A stretch of 64,000 nucleotides of DNA from Amborella trichopoda (taxonomy: Eukaryota; Streptophyta; Magnoliopsida; Amborellales; Amborellaceae): contig NW_006500347.1 in the NCBI RefSeq assembly GCF_000471905.2, forward strand, positions 2,777,177-2,841,176, read 5' to 3'. Positions 35,300 to 46,510 of the stretch are shown here, in pieces (position 1 is the first letter of the stretch; each line of letters begins with the position of its first letter). The notes beneath the pieces were generated by a model that was not told the DNA's origin, made no database searches, and was given only the letters and a program-made list of their open reading frames with translations. Both the position numbers and the translations under genes were made by a program.

Positions 35300-35430
35300 G
35301 TTGGATTAAGGGTCGCCCTAGCCCTTAGCCGGATAGGGCCAAGCGGGGCCGCCCTATCATAGCCATGGCCCATGCCTGGCATGACCTATGCCCTAGTTTT
35401 ACACGGAGCCACCTAACCCATTGCCAGCCC
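35300..35430. repeat. GGCC-rich type F sequence
   Basis: GGGTCGCCCTAGCCC at the left and repeated ATGGCCCATGCCTGGCATG words. No clean ends. From 35431 to 35917 the sequence is unremarkable. Confidence 0.45.
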
Positions 35431-35917
35431 TAGATCTCAGGTTCACACTTAACCAAAAATTTCCATATTCGGACCGTCCTCGGCCTGGGACTGGTCCTGT
35501 GGTGGCGGCCGTCAGTGCATAAGACAGAGTTGGTACGTGTTATCTTTTTTTAGGGCAATAGTAATCTTCGAGAAAGGAAACTTTACTTTGAGAAAGGAGA
35601 TTTTGGAAAGGATACTTTACGGACGTGTTTAGTTGTTTATGGAGGTAGAATTGGCATTTTCATGAGAAGTCTTGTATCCTCATTTTAAGTTAAATTTCAT
35701 GAAATATCGATTTCACTCAAATAGATGGAATTGATATTTTTTTGGAAATCAAAAGTTAAAAGTATGTACCCTAATGTTATTATTGTAACTATTAATATTA
35801 TTAATACTGCTACTTCTATTGTTATTAATATTAAAATTAGTAAATATTAATATTACTATTGAAAATATTTATTATTAAAATAGTGATTATTTAAATATGT
35901 TGTTATAATATTATGTT

Positions 35918-36092
35918 ATTAAAAGGTCGTAACCCGGTGTTGATCCTACTTACGCTGGGTCCCAAGAGGGGTGGGTTGGAAATGGCTTTAACTTTTGGCT
36001 TTTTATGCACAAAGCGGCTGCTCTCAAGACTCGAACCCGGGCTCTTGCGCTGGCTGCCTGAGCCTTTTACCATTACATCAAGTGACAACCCT
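35918..36092 (-). mobile_element. tRNA-derived SINE with exact 15-bp target duplication
   Basis: On the minus strand it starts GGGTTGTCACTTGATGTAAT with an A-box-like TGTAATGGTAAAAGGC, then the B-box-like GGTTCGAGTC, and ends CACCGGGTTACGACCTTTT, the tail type of Au-like plant SINEs. The flanks are identical: TTATAATATTATGTT at 35903-35917 and 36093-36107. It is 175 bp and full length. The open frames on both strands across it are not genes. Confidence 0.88.
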
Positions 36093-36178
36093 TTATAATA
36101 TTATGTTGTTATCTTAGTATATTCTTATTATATTATATTATTATTAAAATATTTATGTTTTACTATACAATTTTTAAG

Positions 36179-36410
36179 AGATTGTCTACAAAAAGACTAT
36201 TTTTCTTTTATACCTAGAGGTCAGAATTATTTCTACGCATTAGATTTCAAATTGGATGGCTTGGGGTGAATCACAAAATCCGAAAAAAATTTGAGAACTT
36301 TATGTCTATTCAATGACACTCCTACAACTGCCCATTTCGAAATTTAAAGCATAAAAATGATTGTGATCTCTATGTACAAAAGATAAATGATCTCTTCGCA
36401 GACAATTTTT
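36179..36410. mobile_element. Type C miniature element, best copy
   Basis: Left end AGATTGTCTACAAAAAGACT and right end, read in reverse, AAAAATTGTCTGCGAAGAGA: inverted ends about 30 bp long including CTTTTGTAC-like parts. It is 232 bp. Other copies: 22253, 27165, 27470 (partial), 45894. Confidence 0.8.
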
Positions 36411-36875
36411 ATTTTAAATATTATAACATTATATTAATAGTAATATTATAACATTTTTTTTTCTCTATGTCCTCGTGAACCAAAAGAAGAGAAGTTTTTT
36501 CTCTAAGTGAAATAATAAGTTTCTTTGGGTAAAAGTTTCAAAAGAAGTTTTTTTTTTACCCAAAAGAAGTTTAGAATGAGAAAATAGTAGGAGAGAGAGA
36601 GGTTAAATAAAGGAAAAGAGATATTGCTAAAAGACGAACAAAACAGGGAAGGGATGCTCCTCTCTTTCTCTCTCTAATTCTGATACGCATGGCCTGGCCT
36701 GCATTTTTCTCTCTTCTAATTTTTTAAATACTCAAAGGCTGCTCCTCTCTCTCTCTCTCATTTTTTTTTAAGTCCTCTCTCTCTCTAATTCCTTTTAACA
36801 TCGTCAAACATAAGGAAGCACTTTATAACTGAACGTCCCCGATAATAGAAGGGAGTACATTGATTCTTTGTTTTA
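36411..36875. other. AT-rich stretch with CT patches
   Basis: Short (CT)n patches at about 36660-36690 and 36740-36790. No feature recognised. Confidence 0.4.
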
Positions 36876-37080
36876 CTTGTGATCAGTAAATAAGTTTATC
36901 GATTTTTTGTGCTTTACAAATAGATAAAGGAGATTGTTTGTGATCAGTAAATAAGCTTATCGACTTTCTGTGCTCTATGTGATTTACAATAGATAAAAGG
37001 AGATTGTTTGTGATCAGTAAACATATTTATCTACTTTTTTTGTGCTCTATGTGATTTACGATAAATAAAGGAGATTGTTT
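36876..37080. repeat. Tandem repeat, 3 x 60-73 bp
   Basis: Three units beginning TTGTGATCAGTAAA and ending AGGAGATTG. The second and third gained GCTCTATGTGATTTAC. From 37081 to 37657 nothing else is recognised; the LTR expected there was not found. Confidence 0.85.
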
Positions 37081-37657
37081 GTTTAGCATTTTGTTAGAAT
37101 CAACAATCAAATTTGCTTCTATTTTTTTAAAGATAACATCAACATCAATTTTATTTCGTATATATGGTCTCTCATTTCTTGGAGTTGAGTTGCTTGGTTT
37201 TGGAAACATTGATACCCAGGCGGATGAAGTTAATGAAGTAGAAAGAAAAATGGGGAGACAGCAATAATAAGAAGACTTATTTTGCTCTATTTTATTTTAT
37301 TTTATGCAATTGATGCACTTACTGTCTTTTGGTGTGATATAGAAATTGATTTGTCTTCTAAAGTGAATCACATGCTTGATGATTTTGCTCTTTTATTATA
37401 TGTGCTCACACACCCTTGATATTGCTCTTGCACCCCAAATAAATAATATAAAGGAAAATTTTATCTTTGATAATTGTGGTACTTATAGATTGAGAAATTG
37501 CTTATTTCATTTTTTTTAATGCATCAATTAATAACTAATATTGTTTATAATTGCAGCTTTCTCTATACAAGCATTGACCACGTATTAAATTTTTGGTGCC
37601 TTGTTTAGCTTCTTTAGAAGTTAGAAAGTAGTCGTTTGCTTACATAAAACTTAACAA

Positions 37658-40600
37658 ATGGCCAGTAGAATAGTTATGGTTGAGCTTTCTAAAATTGAAA
37701 AATTGAACGGAAACAATTTGGAATGTGGAATAGGAAGATGGACTATCTCCTCATCCAAGATAGAATCATATATGTACTAAATAATGATCCACTTGTAGTT
37801 GGTGACAAACCAACTGAAAAAGAAAAAAAAAGGCTGGAAAAGTTTTAGAAGATGACCTTATAGCAAAAATTTCTACGTTAATTTTTATGCAAGATAACTT
37901 TATTAAGGTTTTCGAGCATCATGAAACATCTAACAAAATGCTAGAGGCAATAAAACTTAAATGACTCAACCTCTAAAACACACATTCAATTGCTATTAGA
38001 GTAATATAACTCATTTAAAATGAAGAAGGGTAATAATGTAGTGGAACATGTTAACAAGATACTCATTATGGCTAAGGACTTAGCCATTGTTGGGAATGAA
38101 GTCCCCGAGCATATGCAAGTTTCCACTATCTTAAATAGTCTTTCACTTTCATGGAGGATGGTAACAATTGCAGTTAGGTTGAAAGCAAAATCTCTGACAT
38201 TCGGGGACCTTCTTATGTAACTAGCTTAAGACCAAGAGTATATGAACAAAGATAAAAAGAGTAAACTCATGCTTACTTAAGGACCTCCCAATTGCAGCCA
38301 ACCCAAGCCAAATAATCATAAATTTTAAGGGAAGTATAATAAGATGAACAATAGGTTCAAAAATAGAGGAACTAAGCCCTCCAACCAATAAACTAAATAA
38401 GGACCATCAAAATTCTTCTTAAGTAGTCAGCCAGGTCACTTCAAGAACTGCTGCCCAAAGAATAGAAACCCGCAAAATCTAAAAAATAACGAAAATTGAA
38501 GCAAGAGGCATGAAATTATTTATGTAGTTTTCGAATGCCTAATGGCAGATCACGACATCAGAGGGTGGTGGGTAGACTCAAGCGTCAATCGGCATATTGC
38601 AACTCAAAATGTCTCTTCGATGACTTCAAAGAAATAAGAGCTGGAGAAAAACGTATCTACATTGGGAACAAAAGGTGTATGAACTTGTAGGTTGTATATA
38701 GGGACAATCGATCTTGTGTTAACTGATGTATATTTTGTCCCTTGTATGAGACGAAGTATTGTATATATCCCCTTGCTTATAAGATTGGATTTTGAATTCC
38801 GTTCCCGATCATTGAAAGTATCAATCGGAAAGCGTTGACAAATTTATGCTTGGCGACACTTAGTTGACGACTACAACTTATTCGTTCTTCATGTTAATGA
38901 AAAAGCAGATAATAAAATTTCATCTTATTCTGGGTATATTGATTGTGTAACGGTTGTTGATGCATATACTTGGCATCTTAGGCTTGGCCACATAGGAAAA
39001 GACAAAATAAATAGGTTAATAAAAGGGGGTCTTATTCCAAATCTAAGTAATGTGGAATTTCCAACATGTCAGAGCTGCTTGTCAGGAAAAATGACTAGGA
39101 AGTCATTCAATAAAGGGGAGAGAGTTATTGAATGTGGTATACTCAGACATTTGTGGCCCCCTCAATATTAAAACTCATAGAGAGATATCATACTTCATCA
39201 TTTTTATTAATAATTTTTCTAGATTTGGATACGTTTATCTAATTCACCATAAATCAGAAGCTTTAGAAAAATTTAAAATATATAAAAGAGAAGTAGATAA
39301 TCAATTGAGTAGGAACATCAAAGTTCTAAGAACTGATAAGGGATGTGATTACACATCTGAAGCTTTCAATGCTTATTGTCAAGAATATGGTATTAAAAGA
39401 CATACTACTATGCCTTATACGCTACAGCAAAATGGAATAGCTGAAAGGCGTAATGGAACCCTTTTAGGAATGACTAGATCTATGATGGCTCATGCTAATC
39501 TACCCTAGACCTTTTGTGGAGAAACATTAGGACATCCATGTATATTCTTAGTAGGGTTCCAACTAAGGCAATAGATTCTACCCCTTATGAATTGTGAACA
39601 GGTCGAAAACATGATCTATCCAACTTAAAGAAATAGGGGTCTACTGCACATGTCCTAATTCCATATCAGCATATAAATAAGTTAGAAAACAAAACTCTAC
39701 TTTACAATTTTATAGGATACCTCGAAGGATCAAAGGGATATCGATTTTATTATAAAGATAATGGGCTCATTAAAAACAGAGATACCGAGTTCTTAGAAGA
39801 TTTTATTGAAAAAAACATACAAGTAGTAGATAATGATAATCTACTTAATATTCTAAATGACTTAGAACCACTACTTATAGTAGATATGGATAACCATGAT
39901 CGACATGCTAATGTTGAAGTACCTACACACCTAATGTTAAGTGATCAACAGAGGTCTAGAGCTCCTTCATCGTATCTTGATAATTTCTATGTATATATGA
40001 GTGAGGAGACAGACAACCTTATTAAATGGTGAACTAAAGGAAAATATACAAATTAAATAAATCTTTATATAGTTTAAAACAATCTTCAAGACAATAGTAC
40101 TTATCATTTTATGAAGCCATCCTACAAATGGTATATGAAGTAAATAGATTTGACCACTGTGTTTATGTCTTGAAGAGTGAGAGTAAATTTACAATACTCT
40201 CCTTATATGTAGATGACATCCTGATAGCTGGAAATGACTTAGAAATGATTGATACAACTAAGTCATTGCTTTCTTTTCGGTTTGAGATAAAAGATATGGG
40301 AGACGCATCTTATGTCTTAGGCATAAAAATAACTAGAGATAGAAAATAAAAAATGTTGTGCTTGAGCAAACAGAGATATATTGACTCTATTCTTAAGAGA
40401 TTTCAAATGAAAAATTGTAAGTCTTTGTCTACTCTTGTTAAAAAGGGAGTAAAGTTGTATAGGAATGATTGTTCTGTAGAAGGACAAGAAAAATCTAATG
40501 TTCCCTATGCACAAGCTCTTGGTAGCTTGATATATGCAGTAAAATGTACAAGACCAGAGTTGAGTTATGCCGTAGGACTTGTCAGTAGATATCAAAGTAA

Positions 40601-41766
40601 TCCAAGCATAGCTCATTAGAAAGCAGAAAAAAGAATTCTAAGGTACATTAAGTGAACAAAGCATCTAAAATTGTGCTTTCAAGCAGATAAACTTGAAGTT
40701 ATAGGGTCTTCAGATACAGATTTTGTTAGGGATAAAGACGATAGTAAGTCCACCTCACGACATATTTACCTCTTTCGAGGGGCTGTTGTTTCTTAATCTC
40801 GTAAGAAATAAGGGTGTGTAGTTAGGTACACATAGGAAGCAGAATACATTGCATGTAGCATTGCTTGTACTCTTGCCATCTGGATAAAGCGCTTCATAGA
40901 TAACTTGAAGCTGCAAATAATCGACGGACCGATCCAAATATTTTGTGATAATCAAGTTGCAATTAAATTAATTCAAATTTGAGCAAATAGTTCTAAAGGA
41001 AGACATATAGATGGTCAATATTACTACATTCAAGATGTAGTTGAGAAAGCTGAAGTAATCGTTAGTTACTTGCTCTCATCATATATGATCGTTGAGCCAT
41101 GAACAAAAGGTTTAAGTGTTCAATTACTGTATAACCACACTAGCTTAATGGGACTAAAAATGTTTAAGTCAGCCAGTTTTCATGAGTGACAAATCTGCAT
41201 TAGAGTGAAAATCTTCAAGATGGACATTTGTTATGAGAGACATATCCACGAAAACGTGAGAAAAATCTCATGACAAGAAATTTTCTTAAATATTATATTC
41301 AAAAGTGGGAGTATGCATGTGACTAATTATTACGCTCGGCTGTCACGGCCAAGTGGGAGATGTTAGCACGTATGGTCATAAGGCCTCGCGTGACTTTACC
41401 TACAATTGTGGGCTGGGAAGCCTACAATTGTGAGAGGAATCCTATGTTTATTACATTCAACGTTCACATGAACCAACATCCATATGAACGTTGGATGTAT
41501 ATCCCTGAGATCAGGGAATCCTTGTTTTCTCAGAGGCCCGTTGAGAAATATAACAGATAGCTCTTCTTCACCCTATAAAATGGGGAAGCCAGAGAGAAGA
41601 AACTGTAGCGAGAAGAAAAAAACATAGAGCTTCATCTGTAAGTAAAAATAACTTCTCTATTCTTTCTAAAAAAGGGCAAGAAAATCTGGGCTCTGCAATC
41701 ACCAACCTCACGGCATCTCTTCTTTGATCTCATATTGGTCATGCACTCCATTAATTTTCGCTAACA
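37658..41766 (+). mobile_element. Copia retrotransposon relic, 5' LTR missing
   Basis: In order: gag from ATG 37658 (MASRIVMVELSKIEKLNGNN), gag body 38020-38220, zinc-knuckle remnant QPGHFKNCCPKNR near 38440, protease-site remnant WWVDSSVNRHIAT near 38570, GAG-pre-integrase TWHLRLGHIGKDKINRL near 38970, integrase core 39128-39508 (YSDICGPLN, QQNGIAERRNGT), reverse transcriptase 40128-40349 (LYVDDILIAGND), connection 40353-40619, RNase H to about 41130, purine-rich AAGTGGGAGA, then the 3' LTR. The N-terminal half of the reverse transcriptase is missing near 40010-40060. Stops and frameshifts are common. No matching 5' LTR or primer-binding site was found upstream. Confidence 0.9.
41361..41766 (+). 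repeat. 3' LTR of the + strand Copia relic
   Basis: Begins TGTTAGCACG and ends TTTTCGCTAACA, giving perfect 7-bp inverted ends (TGTTAGC/GCTAACA). A TATA-like CCCTATAAAATGGGG lies near 41570. It is 406 bp and directly follows the polypurine tract at 41351-41360. Confidence 0.85.
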
Positions 41767-42849
41767 ATGAGAAAGGGGCTGGGTCATGGTGATAACACCC
41801 TCACACTAAATTACTATGTTATGGTTTCCAATTCCATTGACACCACCTTTGATAGCTTCAAAAAGCTAACTCCTAATCTATTTAAAAAGTTGGTAAGGGC
41901 ATGGTTTCCCCACCGAATTACCCAAAAAAAAATTATACATAATAATATTTGCAAAAATGTTTTTAAACAAAAGTGGTTGCAGGCCCTAAAGCTACAAGTA
42001 CACGTTAAGGAGGCATCATTTGATAGATTGAGGACCCCAAAACTCTGCAAAGTCGCTCCCTTTGACATCTAAGATCAAGGTCTTGGGATTTAAATTTGAA
42101 GAATAAAAACTGCTTCATATTTTTGTTCTGTCAAATCTCAAACGAACTGTCCAATTCAACATCTATGATCATATAGAAATTGAACCCATATTCAAAAGGT
42201 AATTGTTTTGGTATTGCAATTCTTAGATAGAAACATCGGCCAAAATTGTGTCTTGGAGATGGACTAGAGATCCAAAACAGTTGTTGATCACATGCAGATT
42301 TGGCCCCAAATATTTAATTTGAACCTCCAAAAATGGTGTTAATTTAATGTATTCAGAAAACTTTATAAAATGATCTAAGAAGAATGGTGCAAGATAGACC
42401 AACTATTGGGCTCTCTCTTCTTTTTTTTTCATGTACATGATTAAGTCAAACAAAAGATTCAAGAGTTTATGTCTCCTCAATCCATCTCGAAGATGGGTTT
42501 GTGAGGTGCCACTACATACAATTGCATCCATGCCAAAGCATTGCTCTATCTGAAATACAAAATTTTGTTGTATTGGAGATTGAGATAGATAAAAAATCAC
42601 CACCTTATAAAAATTGATCTTACCAAAAGTAGAACTAAGATTGGATAAAGAAAATTAGAAGTCTAACTAAATTAGGGGTACTAGTTACATCTAATAGATT
42701 TTGAGATATATGTGGTATCTATGAGATTCTTGTTTTGTATGGGATTCCTAAGCTTAGATGTATGGGATCCCTAACCTTAGTTTTTCTCTCTCTTGGTTTT
42801 AGATAGAGAAGGGCAGAGAGAAAGGAGTTTTTTGGTGATAACTGATAAG
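41767..42849. other. Featureless flank of the Copia relic
   Basis: No coding homology or repeat boundary recognised. Confidence 0.4.
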
Positions 42850-44412
42850 AGCCTGTTTGGCTCATTGGATTCAGATTTCCAGGAGTCACTTTTTTTGAAA
42901 AAGCTGAGCTAATCACGTTTGATTCGCTTAGATTTGACACTTCTATGGGATTCATAAATACTCATTTTAACCCTAAATTTTGAAATTTTCAATTCCACTA
43001 TTTTAGTGGATTTGACATTTCACGAAAATGATCCATTTTGCTGCTAAAGAATAAAAAAAAATTAAAATTTTAGAGAGAGAAAACATATTACAAATTTAGA
43101 GAGAGAAACTATATCAAATTTTAAAGAGAGAAAGTAAATGAAATTTTTTAGAAAGAAAATATACAAATTTTTTTAGAGAGAGAAACTATCTCAAATGTAA
43201 AGTTTTAAGGATACCATATTAAAATTTGAGAGAGATAAACTATCTCAAATCTTAAATTTTAGAGAGAGAAAGTATCTTCACATTTTAGAGAGATAAACTA
43301 CATTAAATTTTAGAGAGAGAAATATCTCGAAACATTTAAAGAGAGAAATTATCTCAAATTTTAAGTTTTAGAGAGAGAGCATATTAAAATTTTAGAGATT
43401 AGAAACTATATCAAATTTTAGATAGAGAAATTATTAGAAAAATTTTAGAGAGAGAAAATATCTTAAAACTTTAGAGAGAGAAATTATATCAAATTTTAGA
43501 TAGAGAAAATACTTGAAATGTTTAGAGAGAGAAACTATTTAAAAAAATTGATAGAAAAACTATATCAATTTTTAAGTTTTAGAGAGAGAAAGTACATTAA
43601 AATTTCAGAGAGAAAAACCACTTGAAAATTTTAGAGAGAGAAACTATCTTAAATTTTAAGTTTTAGAGAGAGAAAATATCTTAAAACTTTAGAGAGAAAA
43701 ACTATATCAAATTTTAGATAGAGAAAGTACTTAAATTTTTTAGAGAGATAAACTATTTGAAAATTTTGAAGTAGAGAAATTATCTCAAATTTTAAGTTTT
43801 AGAAAGAGAAAGTATATTAGACATTTAGAGAGAGAAACTACCTAAATATTATAAAGAGATAAATTATCTCAAAATTTAAGTTTTAGAGAGAGAGCACTTT
43901 AAAATTTTAGAGAGTGTAACTATATCAAATTTTAGTGTGAGAAAGAACCTAAAGGTTCTTAGAGAGAGAAACTATCTTAAAATATTTAGAAAGAAACTAT
44001 ATCAAATTTTAAGTTTTAAATAGAGAAAGTACCTTAAAATTTTAGAGAGAAAAACTACCTGCAATTGTTTAGAGAGAGAAACTATCTCAAAATTTTTATA
44101 GAGATAGACTATCTAAAATTTTAAGTTTTAAAAGAGAGAAAGTATCTCAAAATTTTAGAGAGAGAAACTATATCAAATTTTAGAGAGATAAAGTATATAA
44201 AATTTTATAAATAGAAACTATCTCAAAATTTTTAAAAAAACTATTTCACATTTTAAGTTTTTGAAAGATAGTACATTAAAATTTTAGAGAGAGAAACTAT
44301 CTCAAAAAATTTAGAGAGAGAGGATTTGCATTTCCAAAAAGAAAAGATATTCCAAGCAATCTAAACACGGAATTTGTATTTCCTTGATTTCTACCGAATG
44401 CAATCCAAACAG
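42850..44412. mobile_element. Inverted-repeat DNA element filled by a minisatellite
   Basis: Left end GCCTGTTTGGCTCATTGGAT; right end, read in reverse, GCTGTTTGGATTGCATTCGG. These resemble the ends of plant non-autonomous DNA transposons. Almost the whole interior (43060-44325) is the array described next. Target duplication and superfamily are unclear, and the boundaries are approximate. Confidence 0.55.
43060..44325. repeat. Degenerate minisatellite, several dozen 26-30-bp units
   Basis: The unit is close to TTTTAGAGAGAGAAACTATC plus TCAAAA, alternating with a TTTTAAGTTTTAGAGAGAGA plus AAGTA variant. Hardly any two units are identical and the phase drifts, so the array is old. No frame stays open through it. 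Confidence 0.9.
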
Positions 44413-44671
44413 CATACACCATATTCTAAGAAATGTCAATTCTAGTAAATCTTAATTCCACTATTGATTTTCCCCGGATTGAAAAATCTTAAGCCCTAAG
44501 GGAAATACAAAGAGTGACGAAGTTTTTATGATCCCCAGTTTCCCCTATTTTAGGATTCAGATGCTAGCGACACAGTCCAATCATATAGATGGTCCAATCA
44601 TATAGATGGTGGGCCCTGACACACCAAAACAAATACTTATTATTAAAAATTTTGGGAGATTTATCTAAGGA

Positions 44672-45052
44672 AAAAGCTTATAGAGAGTTGAGGCTTTAAA
44701 CAATCAAATTAGAGCCCACATCAAAAATTTTACTAGAAGAGATTGTTTTGATGCTCAAATATCTTCAAATTGACTATCTCCACATCAAGTCGCATGGACA
44801 TGAAAAAAAAATGGATTTCAAGTTTTGAAAATAGTGTATCTTGTAACACATTATGTGACCATCCATTTTCAAGATTGTCAAGTTTTCATAGATCTACTTG
44901 ATCTACACTATTTTTGAAGCTTTAAATTTTATAATTAAATATGAAAATATATTTTAAGGTTATCACAAAAATTTTCAGTATCGAAACCACATTTCTCGAT
45001 ACTATTTGAACGTGTGCGTTACTTTGATTGTTTAGAGCCTCAGCTCTATACA
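44672..45052 (+). mobile_element. Type A miniature element, full copy
   Basis: Inverted ends TATAGAGAGTTGAGGCTTTA at the left and TATAGAGCTGAGGCTCTAAA at the right read in reverse, both followed by CAATCAAA. Core words TTGACTATCTCCACATCAAG, TTTCAAGATTGTCAAG and CGATACTATTTGAACGTGT. This copy defines the type A ends. Confidence 0.8.
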
Positions 45053-45097
45053 AATTGCACCCTTTACTTATTTTTTGAAAATTTGGGAGATTTTACG

Positions 45098-45450
45098 TGA
45101 GAAAAAGTTTATATATGGTTGCAACCTTAAAATGTAGAATTAAGGTTGCACCTCAAAAATCCTTCATAAAAGGTTGTTTTGATGCTGGAAAATCCTCTAA
45201 TTGATGATCATCTGGACATCGAGATGTATGAATGTGAAATGAAAAAAAGATTTCGAGTCCGAAAAATAGAGTATCTTGCAACACATTATCTGGACGGTCT
45301 ATTTTCAAGATTTTCATGTAGTTATAGATTTACTTGATTTGAACTATTTTAAGAGTTTAAAGTTTTATAATTATATTTATGTTAAAATTTAGAGGTGTGC
45401 CTTAATTGGATTGTTTAAAGTTGCAACCTTATTGAAACCACACCTCTTAT
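45098..45450 (+). mobile_element. Type B miniature element, copy 4
   Basis: Inverted ends TATATGGTTGCAACCTTAAA at the left and CAATAAGGTTGCAACTTTAA at the right read in reverse. The core CTGGACGGTCTATTTTCAAG is shared with type A. It starts only about 45 bp after the type A copy. Confidence 0.75.
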
Positions 45451-45893
45451 GTAAATATACCTTTTTTTTTTAGAATTTAAAAATATCTCCAATGTTTTAT
45501 ATTTTACATTCACTATTTTATTTTTGACAAAATGCACATCTAGCATTTCAATGTTATATATTTTTTATAATGCAATTGATTGAGCTCAAAGTTTTTGTTT
45601 TCATATATGTATTTGAAACAAATATAAATAATTGATAAAAACAAAATAAAATTACTAAAATATTTATACAATTATACGATTATTTTGGTTCATTTTATTT
45701 AATTAAAATTCTTAATATTTTTTTTTGACCGGTGCATTACAATGGGAAATATAAACACCCTCCGGCCATTTCCTCTCTCATGAATTCAAGCGAGAAAAGT
45801 TTGATGCATATCACACACTATGCAACTAAGTCTCTAGCACAAGCCTAGCTAGGTATCCAAAATATTTTATCTCAAGAATTTAGATATCTTTAA
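45451..45893. other. AT-rich stretch
   Basis: No feature recognised. Confidence 0.4.
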
Positions 45894-46120
45894 AGGATTG
45901 TATATAAAGAGACAATTTATCTTTTGAACATAGATGTCACAATCATTTTTATTCCTTAAATTTTAAAATAGGTAGTTGTAAGAGTGTCATTGAATAGACA
46001 CAAAATTCCAAAAAAAAGATCTTGAAACTTGTGACTGATCCCAATCCATCCAATTTGACATCTAATTAGTGTGAATGATTGTAATATCTATATACAAAAG
46101 ATAAATGGTCTTCTTATAAA
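45894..46120. mobile_element. Type C miniature element
   Basis: Left AAGGATTGTATATAAAGAGA; internal GTCATTGAATAGACACAAAA and CATCCAATTTGACATCTAAT; right, read in reverse, TTTGTTTATAAGAAGACCAT. It abuts the next type B copy with no spacer. Confidence 0.75.
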
Positions 46121-46510
46121 CAAAGAAAAAGTTTATATAAGGACGCAACATTATAATGTAGAACTATGGATGCACCTCAAAAATCCATCGAAAAGGTAGT
46201 TTTAATGTTGAAAAACCCTTTGATTGATCATCTCGACATCGAGATATATGACCATAAAAAATAAAAAGAATTTAAGCCTCAGAAATAATGTATTTTACAA
46301 TATATTATCTACACCGTCTATTTTCAAGATTTTCATATGTTTATAGATCTACTTGATTTTAACCATTTTTGAAAATTAAAATTTCATAATTATATATAAA
46401 AATAGACTGAGATAATCCTAAAAACATTTTACATCAAAATTATATACCATGCTAAAATTTGAAGGTGCAACCTTACGTCTACAGCAATGGATGCATCCAT
46501 ATGCCAACTG
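46121..46510 (+). mobile_element. Type B miniature element, copy 5
   Basis: Starts AAAAAGTTTATATAAGGACG, has CACCTCAAAAATCCATCGAA and GATCATCTCGACATCGAGAT, and ends with ATGGATGCATCCATATGCC, a 3' extension also found in the copy at 50938-51300. Confidence 0.75.

Noticed and set aside
35903..36098. Overlapping open frames on both strands
   Set aside because: The segment is a SINE with target duplications; the frames are by chance.
43060..44325. Long GA-rich repeat considered as a centromeric or subtelomeric satellite
   Set aside because: Only about 1.3 kb, highly degenerate, and enclosed by transposon-like ends in a gene-bearing region.
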